A DNA stretch of 64,000 bases from Ligula intestinalis (GCA_036362985.1 JAYGXS010000004.1:70015944-70079943); one strand, 5' to 3'. Positions 46,721-58,250 are shown, counted from the stretch's first letter. A program made the numbers and translations. Notes: a model not told the origin generated them from the letters alone.

Positions 46721-48021
46721 GCCTAATAAAACAGTGACATTAATAATTGGATATTGATAGGAAATCGGAAAGCTTTCTTCTGTCAAACATGCATTCATTG
46801 AATTCCTTCAATTGCTAGGACTACTGTTGTGAAATGGGACTTTAATTCCCAAAAAAAACTTTGCCGGAATGAAATACAATAACCACAAGAACAAAAAGAT
46901 CAGGGCAGACAGCGTTGAATTACGATTTCTGTAAGGACTTTTGTGGGGTCCTCGAAAGGTCCTTATGAATTACAACCACCTACTTGTAAATTTTAAGCAG
47001 GCTGCACGCCAGCCCTTGACCCAGTAGGGATTGGATGATGGCACTGAACTATGGAGGGGTCCTTGGCAGGCCACCGCATACAACAATCACCCTAGTCAGT
47101 ATATTAAGCAAACAAATTAACCCCGGAAAAAATCGCTTACTTATACCTTTTAATTTGGGTGGATTCCAGAATCTTCAACTTTCTTCACTCGTTAACCTTT
47201 TTTTCTAGTTGGGGTATATGGTACTACAACTACTACTAAATTTACCTCAATAACCTCATCCGAGGTCAGGGCACACTTCACTGACATAAACACGCTAGCC
47301 GTTGGTCCACTGGGGTGTTAGCGTCTTTCAGTATCCCCACCTGAAATTTGAGTACGCGCCCCAAATTACCCTCATAATGTTTTTTTTACTTAAAAAAATT
47401 ATTGCGATCTAATTATTTCCCTCCCTGACTCCACTCATTCTCTCACCTAAAATCAGGAGCCTGTTAGACCAAGGGCGCGTTTCCCAGGTGGTCCCACGAG
47501 ATACTCGCACCCGATTTTCTTATGTATTGAAGTCTTCTCAATAACGAAGAACACGAAAAGGTATGATGTGCTTAGAGACAGAAATACCTTAATTTTGGCC
47601 GAAAGCCCAAGCGCGGCGAAGGTCTCACACAGAGCTTAATGCAGTGCGGAGTAGTTTTTTTATATAAGAATCTCCTTAGAAATTTAAGGGCTCTGTAAAA
47701 TGCAGACAATCCTGCTTTCTAGTGTAGCTCTGTTTGAGAGTCCATAGCAATGAGGAAAACAATGAGTAATCTGAAAATGATGGTAGCAAATGGGCTGTTT
47801 TCTGCTAACTTTTCGATGAAAATCAAGTAAATATGAAGACCCATTATTATAATTTATGTCATCACCGTCGCGAAGCATGCCAGCAAAGAGATTCCCGTCC
47901 ATTCTCGAAGTATGTGCGCGTTTGCAGTCATTGGTGGCAAGAAAAAAAAACCAAGGGAAACGTACGAATACCTAGGTGTTTTTAAAGAGCATTGCTTGGA
48001 GTCACAACATATAAGTATTTC
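46721..48021. other. No gene recognised (1.3 kb)
   Basis: AT-rich, short frames only. Confidence 0.4.
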
Positions 48022-48447
48022 AGAACTCAATTTTGGCGAGCGAACGCTTTCAGTAACTTCTCATCAGGCCAAACAATTACAAAGGAGGTTTAGATTTAAA
48101 AATCGATAGTTTGTCTTTCTTTACATGCAGGGTCCAATCAGAGCGCGGAAATGTGCGGCCAGTTAGGTAATCGTTGGCCATGCCAAGTTGGGGGCTTGCA
48201 CGAGATTCTTTTGTGCACACAAAACCGTTTTTCTCAATCGGATTGCGGTTGCTTCTGCTGTTGCCAGCAGACGTTGACCCAGGGACTTTGGGTAGTTTGG
48301 TGGGACCTTATAAATTACCTAAAAGGTTTGCTTGGGTACACACGATGTCCGGTGTCAACCATGTGTGCGAGGATAGAACTTTTTATGCTTTTAGTCTCGC
48401 CTTTGGCTAGCCATGCCGGGAGCGTTCGCTCGCCAAAATTGTGTTCT
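48022..48447. mobile_element. Element with inverted copies of a second-family-like 3' terminus
   Basis: The left end (48022-48048, AGAACTCAATTTTGGCGAGC and CGAACGCT) recurs inverted at 48420-48447 (GAGCGTTCGCTCGCC, AAAATTG.GTTCT). The left end continues into CTCATCAGGCC, aligning with the family terminal motif; TTTTGGCGAGCGAACG replaces TTTTTGGCAAACAATTG. GAGCGTTCGCTC can form its own hairpin. The interior has overlapping frames (48151-48525) without recognised domains. Confidence 0.5.
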
Positions 48448-48959
48448 AAATTATCTAATGGGAATATAAGAATTTCTCTGTTTTTTATAGGCTTGCCGTT
48501 ACTAGCCGATCGAGTGCAAATTTAACATACACTAAAAAAACTTTCGAATGTAGAAAGTAGAATTGTAGGCTAACCTTTAAGCATAATATATAGTGCTCGC
48601 AATTTCTTCTTCTGAATCCATCAATATTTCAGGCAATTTCTGATGCCAGCTTTTCACTGAACGTCTTTTCGGCCTCTTCTTAGATAAACACTATCTTCAT
48701 AAACACTATAATTTTTTTTTCTATGGACTTTTGATGGCCCCAAATATTCAAATATACAAATATTCAGATAAAAAGTAAACCTCTCGCGGTGAACGATCTT
48801 TCTTTTCCTGATATAAAACCTGAGAACTGAATTTTTACTTTATTAGTTTGTTCACATAAACTTCATAGAAATGGAAAAAAAATGTTTACACTGATGACAC
48901 CTCGTTTCATCTTTTCTTCTTCTTCACATGCTACACTTTGTAGGAGGTAAGGTTAACGT
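48448..48959. other. No gene recognised
   Basis: AT-rich, no repeat or frame of note. Confidence 0.4.
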
Positions 48960-50335
48960 TTTACGAAAAGAACCCCTAAATAATTTTAAGCAGTCTGTAG
49001 GGCTTTTAGTTTACACGCCAAATGCCTCTATAGGAAGAAAAGAATAGCATACATTCCTATATGGCAGTAAAAAGCTAAGATTTCGTGCCTACACATTTAT
49101 GTAATTGATATAAACTCTACCGAATATTTTACGAAGGGCATTACTAAACGGACGGATACGGATGATTTAACTTAAAATTTCACTTGCTGAAAAAGTTCAA
49201 AATCAGAAACGTATGATTAAAATCAAAAGATAGCATTTCTTCGAGTAAAAAGCCACCGAATATATGCATCGCCATCAAGTAGACACAGAAAGGATATTTT
49301 TTGTAAAATAGATTTTTTTTTATTTAGGGCCATCTGAAATCTATAAATAAAATGCACAATACTAATTTAGCATCTTTATTGACTGTTGTTTTCTTCATGA
49401 GGCCAAGCAGATGTTCGTTATAAATCCGGCATTTCGCTCTGTCTTTAATACCTTGGAGTAGGTTTTAAAATCAAAACTTTTACAAGTGCACATAAGTTAT
49501 CATTCCCAAAATTAAAAGAATTTTTAAATTTTGGTTAACATTGCCTGAGATCGGCCACAAAATTGATGCACCATGCAACTGCTTTTTATGGCACGAAGCA
49601 TATAATGTGAGACTTTCTTCATAGGTTCATGTACCATATACTTGATAGAGAGAAGAAAGACGGGCAACAGGGTGCCAAACGGGAAGAACGAGAACTTGCT
49701 GCTTCTTCAAATATTAAAGGCAGAGTGAAGTTATGTTCAGGTATTACGAACGGTATCAAATTTCTGAATACAATCCTATATGGCAGTAAGAAGCAAGCAT
49801 TAAGTAATCGTTAATTTATTTAATTTCTGTCAATGTACCCTAAACTTAAATGGGACACTATTAAATCAACCTATACGAATGAGTTTAATGGATATTTTGC
49901 AGTCCGACCCAGTTCACGACCATTTTATTCAAAACCAAAAGATGGACTTTCTCCGAGTGAAAAATCCAATGAAGATGTGCGTAGCCATCAAATGAGCACA
50001 AAAGCATATTTTTCCTGCTAATTTTTATAAAAAATATTTGGATATTTCAGGGTATCTAGAATACAAAAATAAAATACACACTCTTAAGTTGGCACCTTCA
50101 GCAAGTGTTTGTTTTTTTCTGGAGGCCAAACAGATGTTTTTTTCAAAAGCCGGCATCTTGCTGTGCCCGAAATACCTTTGGATTAGGTTTAAGATTAAAA
50201 AATAGTTACAAGTGCACTTTTCAACATGGCCAATTTAAGCTTTTGCTGCTTCTTTGATCATTTCTTGTACCAAGTACTTCCTGAAGCGAAGGAGGAAGAG
50301 CAAAGGCGTACCTAACATGGAGTACGGCACTTGCA
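48960..50335 (+). repeat. Old tandem duplication, two units of about 720 bp
   Basis: Unit 1 (about 48960-49680) and unit 2 (about 49680-50335) are diverged but collinear: CCTATATGGCAGTAA, AAAGCCACCGAATATATGCA versus AAATCCAATGAAGATGTGCG, GCCATCAA, GGCCAARCAGATGTT, ACCTTGGAGTAGGTTTTAAA versus ACCTTTGGATTAGGTTTAAG, ACAAGTGCAC. There is no intact shared frame, so no coding constraint is visible. Confidence 0.65.
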
Positions 50336-50648
50336 AAGGTCTGCTACAACCACACGGTCAGCATCAATTCAGGTGATGATGTCGTCCTAAATTTAAAAAC
50401 CGCAGCCACAACTGTCTGGAATTTTCACACCTTCCAACCAAAAGTACATAATCACCAAAGAGAAGACGTCGAAATAATATTGCACGTGGACGAAAACTTA
50501 ATGGGTTTTGGAGGTGGATGGACTACCTTAGGAGTTCATTTTTTGAATATAAGTGGACTACATGGAAAGGTCTATTGTCAGCCTAGTCGGAATCCTCGGC
50601 CGGCGTTCTCGTGCACATTCGACAGGCTAAAACCAAGAAAGGCCAGTC
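50336..50648. other. No gene recognised
   Basis: Short flank before the foldback DNA element. Confidence 0.4.
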
Positions 50649-50656
50649 GAAGATGT
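50649..50656. repeat. 8-bp target-site duplication, left
   Basis: GAAGATGT, repeated exactly at 51234-51241. Confidence 0.85.
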
Positions 50657-51233
50657 GGCAACAGCAGCTTATGTAGCCCCACTTATTCTTCCCAACATCT
50701 TGCATGAACTCCTACGAAAACGAAACTCATCGGGTTTTGTGGGCGGGAAATTAGGGAACGCAGTGAAACATAGTTTAATAGATGGAAAATGAATTTTTAT
50801 TTTACTGTATTTAGACGCATTGTTGATTTATATCTGTAGATTTTCCTAATCTGTATTATTATTCAACTAAGTGCGGAAAAATCCGATTATCTAACTGCAG
50901 GCCCTCAAATTTCCCAAAAAAATTGAAATTGTGGTTAGGCGGTCGTCTACTTCAACTTACCTGTGGCCCAACTTACCGTTCTTAAGTTATATAAGTAAAG
51001 TCCGCGGCGCTATGCGCCGCGCAAATCCTCAATTTACGTTCAGAACAACCAGCACCCGGCGGCCGCGGGAAGCAACTTTGACTACATTTTTTTCACTTAA
51101 CACTTACTCCTAAAAATTTCCTTTTCTGCCTATCTTATTTCCCCACCCCACAAAACTCTATAACCATCGTTTCTGCAGGAAATAATGCTAGGACTAGAGA
51201 TATATGAGTAGAGCTACAAAAGTTTTTTTTGTC
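50657..51233. mobile_element. Foldback DNA transposon / MITE (element A), full copy 2
   Basis: 577 bp, collinear with 27718-28291 along its whole length. Starts GGCAACAGCAGCTTATGTAG; the right end is degraded (GCTACAAAAGTTTTTTTTGTC). The centre has a perfect hairpin CGCGGCGC TAT GCGCCGCG (51003-51021) followed by GGCGGCCGCGGGAAGCAA. Exact 8-bp duplications fix both ends. No coding sequence. Confidence 0.88.
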
Positions 51234-51241
51234 GAAGATGT
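51234..51241. repeat. 8-bp target-site duplication, right
   Basis: Exact copy of 50649-50656. Confidence 0.85.
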
Positions 51242-52533
51242 TTTATTCATACCTTTTCATAGAAGATTTATAGTGAAAACCAAAACCTGTGATGAAGGAA
51301 GAAAGAAGGCAACAGAGTCATACTTATTTGATTCGCATGAATTTTAAAATGGACATCCCAAGAAATATAATCTGATCGAAAATATTCTTTGGGAAACGTG
51401 AACACAATTTACTGTCAATTTTCGATGATAACACACCAGGTCATCGTCGGAAGTGATGAAACGATGGCAAAGCATTATCGATTTTTCGGCATGTTTGAGA
51501 ATGCGCACTGTTTTTTTTACATATTTTCGCTCACGTCCGACAACGACTGGTGTCCCAACGTCGAAAATCTACAATAAAGTCTTTTCACGCTTCCCAAAGA
51601 ATTTTTTTATCAAATCAGACTCATTTGTCAGATGGAAGATCGTGGATGAGCATTGATTGACGCGGTGTGGATAACTGCCACTGGTAATTGCCAACGATAT
51701 AATCGAGCGGTTACCACTTATGCAAAGGAATGTTTATTAGACGAAGGCAATGTAAACACTAGGACAAAAATTTATTCGCATGACTTTTCGAAATTTGTCG
51801 CGAATTAATTATCAGAGGCAAAAGCAGAAAGGGATAATTCTTTTACAGGGTATTGCCATAGTGATTGTCTAGGCTTCTAATTACTTGCTTTTCACTCACT
51901 CTAAATCTTAAGGTCTGTATCACCAAATGAAACACAGGGCCTCTTCCAGCTAAGATTTAAATGGTGCTGTTTAGTTATGCTGTTTGATCAAGTTGGGATT
52001 TTAGTGAGGCGAAGTAGTATAATTATAACCTTCCGTGGCTTGATTTAAGCACAGGTGCCGGACTTCACAAAACTAAGTCGGCGAAAACGATTGCATATGG
52101 GAAAACCGAAAAAACCTGCCTGCAAACCGATCAACGAAACTTTTTCGGTCTAGAAAGTCTAGGCATACTGTTAGCACAAAGACGGGGGAATGTATCATAT
52201 TTTGCCCAGTTAGTCAAATTCCCACAGTTGTCCCGGCAAGCCTAGGCGTAAAAAGACTGAAGACAGAGCAGCAAATCAGGGTTCGAACCTCAAACAACCT
52301 GCTGCCTTCACATCGGCTAACTAGTTGCTCGTTAACCAGTAACTAACGGCTCTGTAGATTGCGCAACTGTAAGTTGCATTCACGCACATGCATGTTAGTT
52401 CAGCCACTACAGCCGGAGAGAACGTGCAGTCTTTCCCTCTTCCCTTTCCCCCCACATCGAAAGGAAGTTTGACCGAATCAAGAGAAACAATTAGGTTGCG
52501 GGCAACAGCTGACTTGTCATTAAGTAATGGGCT
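51242..52533. other. No gene recognised (1.3 kb)
   Basis: AT-rich. GGGTTCGAACCTC near 52278 resembles a Pol III B box, but no tRNA or clear A box could be built around it. Confidence 0.4.
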
Positions 52534-52683
52534 GAAGCATGCCAACCAGGAGCGGGTGACTGGTGGTTGGTGGTTGGTTTCGAAAAAAAGAGCATTAAGA
52601 AGGAGACATTAGGGTTAGGGTTCCCGAAATATCCTCTCATTAATTAGTTTCCGAAGGCCCCAAATTCTAATACGCCTGCCATT
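52534..52683 (+). repeat. Direct repeat E, copy 1
   Basis: About 150 bp matching 53579-53732: AGCATGCYAACCAGG, GAAAAAAAGARCATT, AGAAGGAGACATT, CCTCTCAT, GAAGGCCC. The pair brackets an inverted PLE insertion. Copy 1 contains two TTAGGG units (52609-52620) that copy 2 lacks. Confidence 0.65.
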
Positions 52684-53005
52684 TTCTCCGACATAGTTTC
52701 TTTGCCCGCAAGTGCAGCAGATCCTTTAGACGATTTCAGATGTTTCTTGCCGTGGTAGTGGGTCTTTCGGTTTCATTATCTGAAGCCTTATGGTTGCCTC
52801 CGGCCAGGGTGCGACTCCAACTCCAAGTGGTGCGAGAAGGCGGCCGACTGCTTACGATACGTTTTTGACATACGGGATCGAACGCCAAATCTTGGGGTCG
52901 GTGCGCTTTTGGTGGCCAGCTTGTTTGCACAAGCACCGGTTGACGAAGTTGCGCGGGAAGCCATTTTCTCTGAACCTCGGCAACTTTGTCTTCTAGTTCG
53001 CTGCA
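52684..53005 (-). pseudogene. PLE linker and start of GIY-YIG, inverted segment
   Basis: The minus strand reads, with frameshifts, a TDPKIWRSIPYVKNVS linker, APLGVGVAPWPEATIRLQIM, KPKDPLPRQETSEIV, then a stop and RICCTCGQRNYVGEN. The last piece is the start of a GIY-YIG domain (YRIxC..C, YVGE). It stops at the edge of direct repeat E. It sits head to head with the downstream half of a similar element on the plus strand. Confidence 0.65.
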
Positions 53006-53009
53006 GTGC

Positions 53010-53410
53010 GTCTACTCACGCCGATAGAGCTTCCTTACGCAAATGCCAAACACGCGGCAGCAGTGCGGCTAAATGATGCAAATTCTCAAGTTGTGAGTCA
53101 TCCCACGAGACCCGACCACACATTCGCATTCGATGAGGCCGAAATTCTCGCAAGAGGTGACAAACGGGTGAGCCGACCATCACTTAAGTCATGAGTCATG
53201 GGCCTTTGATCAAGTACAACAATTTACACATGCTATATTCGGTGCTGAGACTCAGTTTCGCTAAAGCAAGTTGCCGGGGAACAAGCAGGCCACCGCGCCA
53301 TCCTATGACAACATTGCTTCTCGTTGCTTACGTGGCCAAACAGCACTCACTTCATACATCTATTGATTTCTTTACACGTTTAAATTTCAACTGTTCTAAA
53401 CTATAAACTC
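53010..53410 (+). pseudogene. PLE GIY-YIG C-terminal part, plus strand
   Basis: Reads ANAKHAAAVRLNDANSQVVS, HPTRPDHTFAFDEAEILARG, then DKRVSR and, in a second frame, KYNNLHMLYSVLRLSFAKAS. This continues the element part that the inverted segment at 52684-53005 begins; the piece between them is missing. A hammerhead-like motif follows at 53453. Confidence 0.65.
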
Positions 53411-53452
53411 TTGTTCATAGGCTACCTGTATCCACCACGGCTATCTTATTAT

Positions 53453-53494
53453 GTCTCTGATGAAAAATCCGCGACCGATCTCGGAACGTCAAGG
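53453..53494 (+). ncRNA. Hammerhead-like motif at PLE 3' end, core mutated
   Basis: GTCT, CTGATGA, AAAATCCGCGACCGATCTC, GGAAC (expected GAAAC), GTC, AAGG, then GAATAAAA. Position and spacing from the ORF end match the 23.98-kb copy. The second core and helix I are mutated. Confidence 0.55.
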
Positions 53495-53578
53495 GGAATA
53501 AAAGTATTGTATCAGCGATGGAATCGTAGTTTTCTCAATTACTTGTGTGGACTCGAATGTTTGCTGTTATTGGTCTTA

Positions 53579-53732
53579 AGCATGCTAACCAGGTGGTGGG
53601 TGATTGGTTATTGGTTGCGAAAAAAAGAACATTCAGAAGGAGACATTGGGTTCTAGCACTGCTTCCCGAAGAGGTTCAAAAGGTCCTCTCATCAATTAAC
53701 TTCTGAAGGCCCTAAATGCTACTGTGCCGTCT
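53579..53732 (+). repeat. Direct repeat E, copy 2
   Basis: Diverged match to 52534-52683, same orientation. Confidence 0.65.
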
Positions 53733-54640
53733 TAAGTTTATTTATTTCAGAAAGGTTGCGGTAAGAAAACCCTGAGCTGTATCCTGGAAGGATAAACGTT
53801 TTCAATTCTACCTCAAATATCTTAGACACCGACTGGTGAAAAGAAGCCCCACTTACGCGTACAACAGCGTGGTAACGCACCCATTGTGGATAGAGTCGGG
53901 TTTGGTATAGTCCTACTGACGCATACTGGTTTGGTCTACCCCTCTTTCTCCTTCTTTTTCTCCCTCTCTCCAATACGACTCTTTAAACAAATGGAAGAGA
54001 TATTAGATCAAATAAGTTATAAACATATTTCCCTTTTCCTGTGATTATTTTGTAAAGCATGGGGAAAATCGAGGATATTAGACAGACGTCCTCATGAAAT
54101 ATCCACATCGAAATTTAAACGGATAAAAAAACTGACCAGAATCTGACGGTTCTAGATATGCAAATAATTTCCTGTGCTATTGAAAGATGCAAATTAAAAC
54201 TCCTTGGTTTGTGGGATAAACGAGCAGTAATGTAAGCAGGAAATATTCTAAATACACTTCTTTGGAGAACAGAAAATTGGGCTTCCTCTGCGGCTATAAA
54301 AAATTGACATTGTTTCGGAAAAGTAATAGCCGATTCAGGTTTTGCAAGTCAGTTTTCAAGGTTGCGATGCTTTGTGTCATAAAACTTTGCAAAACACCCG
54401 TGCGACTTGAAGTTGTTTTATTATATCAACCGTAAACAAATAAATATGTATATATGAGAACACGCCATCTGCCACCACTTTTTTCTGCCAAGTATCAGAC
54501 GAAAGATTTCTTGAAAATGTCCAGCTGTGTATGAGGTAATAATAAACCTTACAGCAGGTGTGACACTTAATTCGTCAGCAAGCTTTTCAAAATCGGTAAG
54601 GTAACCCTCAGCGCATTGGTAATGACCACACCTTCCCGGG
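53733..54640. other. No gene recognised
   Basis: AT-rich, short frames only. Confidence 0.4.
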
Positions 54641-55320
54641 AAATAACCGGGAGAGGCAAAAACGGTCCACGATTAGGCAGGACGTCTGGAGGGCCATTTC
54701 CTAAATAAAGAAGTCTCTGAAGCAGTCTGACGACTGTTACAGCCCGCTGGAGTAGGCATAGCCCATCGACCTGAGGATAAAATACGCCGTCGCGTGATGC
54801 AACCCAAAGACAGACTGCTCCCTACCGACACCTCTGCAGTTTTCTACAAGATACGTCGCAACGACGGAGACTGTAATTATGTAGGAGAAACAGGCCGAAA
54901 ATTGCAGACCCGCCTACGCGAACACAAACGGGCGGCTCAGCAACTAGATCCTAACTCGCAGCTTGCAGCGCACATTGGGAAACTGGCCATGACCTCGACA
55001 TTCAAGGAGCAACCATCATAGGCCGAGGAAAATCAAAAGCCGAAAGGCTGACACTTAAGGCATGGTACTCAGATGCCAACTCCGTCAACAGGCATCTAGA
55101 CCTCCCCACGGCCTACAAATGTTTACGCCTTTATGCACGCAAAGGAAAGAACAAGGCCAAGCCTAACGTCAGAATTGCAAGCGAAAACGAACCCATTGCG
55201 AACCGGCCAGCCGAGGAGGCAGGATCACCGGGACCCTCTACCCTGGGGACAAGGCATCAAACTAATTACTGTTTATGACCCCGAACGACAGCCGTCTTCA
55301 CTGACAGTTAATTAACGTTT
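54641..55320 (+). pseudogene. PLE GIY-YIG endonuclease and ORF end, frameshifted
   Basis: Starts with linker-like VSEAV and VGIAHRPEDKIRRRVMQPKD. The endonuclease follows: SAVFYKIRRNDGDCNYVGET, GRKLQTRLREHKRAAQQLD, PNSQLAAHIGK. A frameshift near 55000 leads to ATIIGRGKSKAERLTLKAWY and SDANSVNRHLDLPTAYKCLR. Order and motifs match the 9.7-10.05 kb region of the complete PLE but differ enough to be a separate subfamily. CNYVGETGRKLxxRLREH is a well-kept GIY-YIG core; the cysteine pair is partly lost. The 3'UTR probably runs to about 55530. Confidence 0.8.
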
Positions 55321-57044
55321 ACCAGTATAATTGCCCTCTCCCGAGCTCCATCCTTTTGGGTGACGTTTCTTTTCCCTTGACGACCACTGACAGTTGATTG
55401 GCCTTTGGCCACTTTAATTACCCTCCTTTTGGTTGCTGCTTCTTATCTCTGAATATAAACTCCTGCCAGGGTTAGAAAGCTCAGGACAATAAAACAATTG
55501 ATCCGGTGCTCGACAAGTCTTTTTCCCTATCCACAACAACTTTATACGCCGTAAAGTTAAAATTATATGCCTATATTTTGGCTACTTAAACCATTAATCA
55601 ATAACATTTTTCGATGTTCTGCAATATTATAATAAGGAAGGAGAAGCAAAACCTTAAATTGCACCAGAAAAGCGTCACGCTTAAAGTGCTTTTAAACAGG
55701 ATACATAGTAGAAAACAATGTTTTATTACTAAGAAGCACATTGAGAAGAGGCCCCCATTAGGGAATTGCATTTACTGTTGCGGTGCGGTTTCATTTTTAA
55801 ATAATCCTTCGAATCTGACCCAGCTAGTCATGCGTGAGTCACTCAGACAGAAGAGCATGGATGACAAAGTCAAGGGAGACTGGAGTGAACATTTCTTATT
55901 AGCGATTCGTCATCAGCCACTTATATTCAAAACCAGGTGTTGCAATGCGCGATCATTGAATTCGAGCCCCGTTGGTTAGAAGTCAGACGACATAGTTCCT
56001 GGGTCCCAGCGTTGGACAAAGTTGATTGATGACAGCTTATAAGCCAGAAACGCTCATCCCACCTTTTTTAAGGTTCACAACGCTATTCAACAATCAATAC
56101 CGTGCTTTCTGCAGTCTTTGTTCAAAGCTTTGTCGCGCCAAGCTTGCAGTGACTAGCTCTAGTCGATCAAACACTTTAGAGGGCTTACTACTTCCGGCTT
56201 CCGGAACACCAAATCACAGGATGACTCACACAGGAACTCATGTAATGACTGACAGTTAATTTACTACTCCCGATTCTCCATTCCTTCTGTAGAGAATATA
56301 CTGTTCCTCCAACATCGAAATTTCCATGACTTGTCTTCTCCTAAGGAACAGAACCTAAAAATCGCAGTTGCTAGGGTTTAACTTAATTAACCCTCCGCGA
56401 TAAGTTAATCTGTCAATCCTGCGTATGGTCCCAGACGCATTACCATCAAGATCTGAATAGCTGCAACGTACATAGTCTGATAACTGCAGTTTCCCTTGCT
56501 TCGCATGATGCGACACGCGAATAGCTCTGATACAGCAGAACATGTGGCTTTGGCAGTTATGGAACTGCATAAAAAGAGCAGACAGTGAAAAACCTCTTTA
56601 GGAATTGTTCAGAAGTGGTTTATATACCATTTAAGGGATTTTGAGGATAAAAAATGTCACCTGTGGGGGGAGGGGTTAGAGTAAATGGAAATCTAATTGC
56701 CTGCTGCTGAGAGTGCTTGAAGCCTGTCAGGAGGGACCCATAATGGTTTTATCAATATACTAAAGGTAGCACGAGGAGAAGATCACAAAGGTCACGAGAA
56801 CACCACCGAGTGTCGGAGAAACGCCCTTGCTGGTTACTGAGTCTGCCGACCAGGAGAGGAATCACAGGGCCCCAGCATTATCCTCAGCAGTCGGTTATAG
56901 ACAGCCATTAAGAAGTACCTTAGAGGGTCGTGTAAGCTAGGATGTGAAAGCGATTGTTGCAATTCTTAGATATTCTAAAAAAAGCATATTTTTGGAAAGA
57001 CGCGAGCAGTACGTTATTTAAAACATCTAATTACTCTGTGATGC
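55321..57044. other. PLE 3' flank, then no gene recognised (1.7 kb)
   Basis: A 121-codon plus frame at 55614-55979 and a 77-codon frame at 56026-56259 show no recognisable domain. The first 200 bp is probably PLE 3'UTR (ends GGACAATAAAACAATTG near 55485). Confidence 0.4.
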
Positions 57045-57495
57045 CTGAGTCTACTTCAGAGGACGTGTAAGCTATACTGTCCAACTTCATCTTAAACGTG
57101 TTTACAGATGGAGACATGAAAATGTCCGCGGGCAGAGAATTCCATGCCTAAATTACCCTCTTAGTGAAGAAGAAGTTTCATGTGTCCAATCTTGCCACAG
57201 TCACACGTAGCTCGAGAGGATGTCCGCGCAGTCTAGTGGTAGTGGCCAGCTCAAATAAATCGATAGAGTCTAGGCAACAATCCTGTTCCCGTGGCATGCG
57301 AAATGCCTGCATTAGCCTGTATTCGGTCACCGCGTAGCTGCTTGTTAACCATTGGAAATAAATCAAAATGGTTTAATCGTGCCTCACAAGGAAGGTGACC
57401 TTGGCCACGCACCAAATTGGTTGCGCCTCGTTGTACCCTGTCAAGGGTTCTCCGGTCTCTGGAGACCTTAGCCAGCCGTAGACCGAAAAACCCTT
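57045..57495 (-). pseudogene. LINE reverse transcriptase C-terminal end, minus strand
   Basis: The minus strand reads VSRDRRTLDRVQRGATNLVR, GQGHLPCEARLNHFDLFPMV, NKQLRGDRIQA, then in a shifted frame EQDCCLDSIDLFELATTTRL, RGHPLELRVTVARLDT, AWNSLPADIFMSPSVNTFK. This is the familiar end of non-LTR retrotransposon RTs: VQRRATxxV, LPYExRLxxLxLxxL, RGDLIxxYxI, WNxLPxxVVxAxSVxxFK. In-frame stops and a frameshift near 57310 show it is dead. The RT catalytic motifs are absent. Confidence 0.8.
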
Positions 57496-57665
57496 GAAAA
57501 GATAAAACGACGCGCAACCAAGTTGGCGTGAGGCCAACCGTACCTTCCTTTTGAGGCACGATTAAACCATTTTGATTTATTTCCAATGGTTAACAAGCAG
57601 CTACGCGGTGACCGAATACAGGCATTTCGGATGCTACGGGGTCAGGATTTTTGCCTAGAATTCTA
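57496..57665 (+). pseudogene. Inverted partial copy of the same LINE end
   Basis: The plus strand reads FEARLNHFDLFPMVNKQLRG, DRIQAFRMLRGQDFCLEF. It duplicates, in opposite orientation, the segment at about 57283-57390, with a loop of about 150 bp. Near-identity over EARLNHFDLFPMVNKQLRGD implies a recent event. Confidence 0.75.
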
Positions 57666-57786
57666 GAGTTCATCAATCGTGACTTCTGCCTGAGACCACA
57701 CCAACACCAACATCACATTCTCTCCCGATAGCAAGACATTGTCAATGCAACCGGTGCAAGCTCGTGTGGAATTTCTGGAAAAAACT

Positions 57787-58250
57787 CTGAGCATTCCGTC
57801 CACACGTGCAACATTCGCGCCATGGTCCCCTCTCCATGTACCGCACATTTGGGGAGGAAGAAGGTGCCACGGGTTTAAGACGGTCGTACAGTCCAGAGAA
57901 ATATGGAGCCAACGCATTGCGAATCTGGGACATGTCATCTTACAATCTATGACTCTTCGCGCCTCGTGAAATATTCAAACGCGTTAGATTCAGTTAATTG
58001 GAAGAAGGCTATCAAATGCGTGAGGATAGAATGTCAAGTGTCGATCCCATGCGTCTGTTCAAGCCCGGCACGGCCTAACGCCTCTGTCTAGTTGTGCTAC
58101 AACTCTCCCCACCTTATGTGAGGCAGTAGGAATCGGTTTAGGGTACATCAGCGTGGTGTGGTTAACCTCCCCATCCCATGTGAAACAATAGAAGTAAATT
58201 TACAAATCTTCGCAACCTGCTTAGCGTGTGTTGTGAAGCAGTGGATTCCC
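57787..58250 (+). repeat. Repeat F, copy 1
   Basis: Matches 59199-59640 and 60001-60480: CCGTCYRCACGTGCAAC, CTCCATGT, AATATGRAGYCA, TATTCAAACGCGTYAGATTCAGT, ATCAAATGCGTG, GTCTGTTCAARCCCG, GGCAGTAG. GTTCAARCC resembles a Pol III B box, but no A box is clear. No coding sequence. Confidence 0.65.

Noticed and set aside
52262..52300. GGGTTCGAACCTC as a tRNA T-arm / Pol III B box
   Set aside because: No acceptor, D or anticodon stem could be formed upstream; the only A-box-like sequence is too far away.
52609..52620. Two TTAGGG units resembling telomere repeats
   Set aside because: Only two units, and the paired repeat copy at 53.6 kb lacks them; chance or local mutation explains it.
55614..55979. 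121-codon plus frame after the PLE fragment
   Set aside because: No domain; composition looks like translated repeat. Not enough to call a gene.
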